In this document: in pieces, positions 42,721-43,855 of the stretch
How the letters are laid out: every line of letters begins with the position of its first letter
Position numbering within the stretch: position 1 is the first letter of the stretch
Source: an uncultured Pseudomonadota bacterium
GTDB lineage: Bacteria > Pseudomonadota > Gammaproteobacteria > Xanthomonadales > Ahniellaceae
Reading direction: 5' to 3'
Assembly: GCA_937996755.1 (NCBI GenBank)
Contig: CALKUS010000017.1
Span: 1 to 43,855 of the forward strand
DNA length: 43,855 nt
Made by a program: the position numbers and the translations under genes
The notes under the pieces: generated by a model
The model's database searches: none
The model's input: only the letters and a program-made list of their open reading frames with translations
What the model was told of the DNA's origin: nothing

Positions 42721-43855
42721 TCAGCCCGAATTGTTGCGGCTCGCGCGGTGACGGAACGCCGCGGAGTAGTTGGCCAGCAGGCCCGGCTGCGCCGACGAGT
42801 TGATGAAGCTCGCAGCCCAGAAGCCCACGGTCGGCAGACCGAAGTACTGCGAGCCGTCCGGCGTCGTCAGGACGTTGTTCGCCACGCCCGTCGGCGGCAG
42901 GCCATCCGACGGATCGTCGAACGTGATCTTCGCCCAGCCGTTCGAGAACGTCGTGCCGGAGATCGTCGACGTGTTCAGGTTGAACGCGTAGCGACCACCC
43001 AGGATCGACGTTGCACCGGTCTCTTCCGCGACCTGCGACTGGTTGAAGCTCAGGATGTTGGCTTCGTAGCACAGGGCCGGCAGCGTGATGGCCGGGTTCG
43101 GCGGCGGCGGCGACACGTCGACCACGCCCGGCGCGGTGCCCGGGACCGCTTCTTCGCGGTTGTAGTACTCGATCGTGATGATGTCGCAGGACGAACCGTC
43201 ATCACGGAACGGATCCGTGAACGGCTGGAACGCGGTCGTCGCGAAGTCGACGTAGTAGCGCTTGGTCGGGAAGGTGATCACCCACTCCGACGCGGCGCCC
43301 AGACCGGCTTCCGTGTTGTACTCGTTGTAGATCGCGTCGTGCATGAACACGAGCGACACGGCATCCGGACGAGCCGGACGACCCGGAGACGTGAAGTTCT
43401 CCTGGATCACGGCCGCGCCGTTCTGCGAGAACACGAACACCGTCGGGTCGACCGTGGCGGCGACCGAGTTGTCGGCGTCGCGGAGGTCCGGATCAACCGA
43501 GCCCGGGGCAGCGTGCAGACGGCCCGGATCGGCCGAGTCCGTGTAGAACGCTTCGATGGCTTCGGCGTCGTAGCCGAGCATCGTGCCGTTCGCCACGTCG
43601 ATGATCGCACCGGCGCCGAACAGGCCCAGCACCGGACAGCGCAGGTCAGCCGCGGTCTCCGCCGGGGGCGGGAGCTTGCGGTCGGTCACGACGCCGTGCC
43701 GCAGCATCCCGTAGAACGCCACGCACGCGTCGAGCTCGCCGAGGCGACGCTGTGGATGGCCGGCGAGAGCCAGCTCGGCCGATCGCTGATCCGTGCCTCG
43801 AGCGTGCGCGTCGAGATCGGCACTGCCCTCGATCTGCCGCCGAATGCCGAGAGCG
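42721..43855 (-). CDS. Secreted/surface protein C-terminal part, reading frame continuous with a dienelactone hydrolase-like fragment; runs off the window
   Basis: The frame is open to the right edge (about 377 residues seen). The C-terminal 300 residues, from GAGAIIDVANGTMLGYDAEAIEAF on, are typical of a betaproteobacterial surface protein: DADNSVAATVDPTVFVF, SLVFMHDAIYNEYNT, ASEWVITFPTKRYYVD, a proline run before LCYEANILSFN, and no sorting tail. Just upstream, in the same frame, LDACVAFYGMLRH and LRCPVLGLFG (minus strand about 43738-43615) match dienelactone hydrolase family proteins instead. The two halves meet at the GLFGA codons (43612-43626), which both families share. The first 35 residues before LDACVAFYG match neither. 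The surface-protein half is confident; the N-terminal half may be an assembly chimera. No start codon can be assigned. Confidence 0.6.
   Translation of the reverse strand, partial: ALGIRRQIEGSADLDAHARGTDQRSAELALAGHPQRRLGELDACVAFYGMLRHGVVTDRKLPPPAETAADLRCPVLGLFGAGAIIDVANGTMLGYDAEAIEAFYTDSADPGRLHAAPGSVDPDLRDADNSVAATVDPTVFVFSQNGAAVIQENFTSPGRPARPDAVSLVFMHDAIYNEYNTEAGLGAASEWVITFPTKRYYVDFATTAFQPFTDPFRDDGSSCDIITIEYYNREEAVPGTAPGVVDVSPPPPNPAITLPALCYEANILSFNQSQVAEETGATSILGGRYAFNLNTSTISGTTFSNGWAKITFDDPSDGLPPTGVANNVLTTPDGSQYFGLPTVGFWAASFINSSAQPGLLANYSAAFRHRASRNNSG
43741..43855 (+). other. Possible coding fragment on the plus strand at the window edge
   Basis: Frame 1 from 43741 reads EATLWMAGESQLGRSLIRAS and continues VRVEIGTALDLPPNAES to the edge without a stop. 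Its third-position G+C (about 33 of 38 codons) is higher and its composition more protein-like than the minus frame over the same bases. I do not recognise it. It overlaps the minus-strand reading frame, so at most one of the two is real here. Confidence 0.25.

Overview
The window is very G+C-rich (by eye about 70 percent) and gene-dense, with many GTG starts and many 4-nt ATGA or GTGA stop/start overlaps. The gene order glyA - nrdR - ribD - ribE - ribB - ribH - nusB - thiL - pgpA, the TACAAT-type promoter and the secreted proteins at the right edge suggest a betaproteobacterium, or a close relative, probably environmental. I cannot name a genus. No tRNA, rRNA, CRISPR array, transposase or phage gene was seen.

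Left block (1-8.5 kb): a family-4-like uracil-DNA glycosylase gene on the plus strand converges on a long minus-strand housekeeping block. That block holds glyA, then nrdR, a GNAT acetyltransferase, the riboflavin genes, nusB, thiL and pgpA, almost all overlapping. The RibB protein has a C-terminal GTP cyclohydrolase II-like domain without the zinc cysteines (RibBX type), so GTP cyclohydrolase II must be encoded elsewhere.

Middle block (8.6-30.4 kb): a TPR/SPINDLY-type O-GlcNAc transferase homologue; a red-light sensing pair (heme oxygenase bphO and hybrid-kinase bacteriophytochrome bphP); a small secreted protein with a sorting-type tail; a polytopic membrane protein divergent from a STAS/SpoIIAA-like protein, with an FNR/ANR-type palindrome between them; a LytS/LytR-type two-component system; and an ABC ATPase plus FtsX permease followed by two tandem SPINDLY-type transferases. 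A fourth SPINDLY-type gene and ettA follow.

Right block (30.6-40.2 kb): one minus-strand eight-gene operon behind a good sigma70-like promoter. It encodes a Wzm/Wzt O-polysaccharide ABC exporter, two GT2 glycosyltransferases, a SAM methyltransferase with a coiled-coil tail, a PqqD-like domain fused to a GT-A-like glycosyltransferase, a fifth SPINDLY-type transferase and a radical SAM/SPASM-type protein. The mix of exporter, glycan transferases, PqqD-like recognition domain and radical SAM enzyme is the best candidate here for an undescribed surface glycan or glycopeptide pathway. A periplasmic parvulin and two secreted proteins, each secreted gene with a clear terminator, fill the last 3.5 kb.

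Non-coding structure: four gene ends carry arrays of 6- or 7-bp units. At three of them the units form inverted arms around a short core, and the unit differs between loci (CCCTAGN, CCGCTNN, RRGTCT). The arrays often supply or overlap stop codons. A 168-bp element with perfect 20-bp terminal inverted repeats lies between two convergent SPINDLY genes. The last 250 bp look like a junction of unrelated coding fragments, possibly an assembly chimera.
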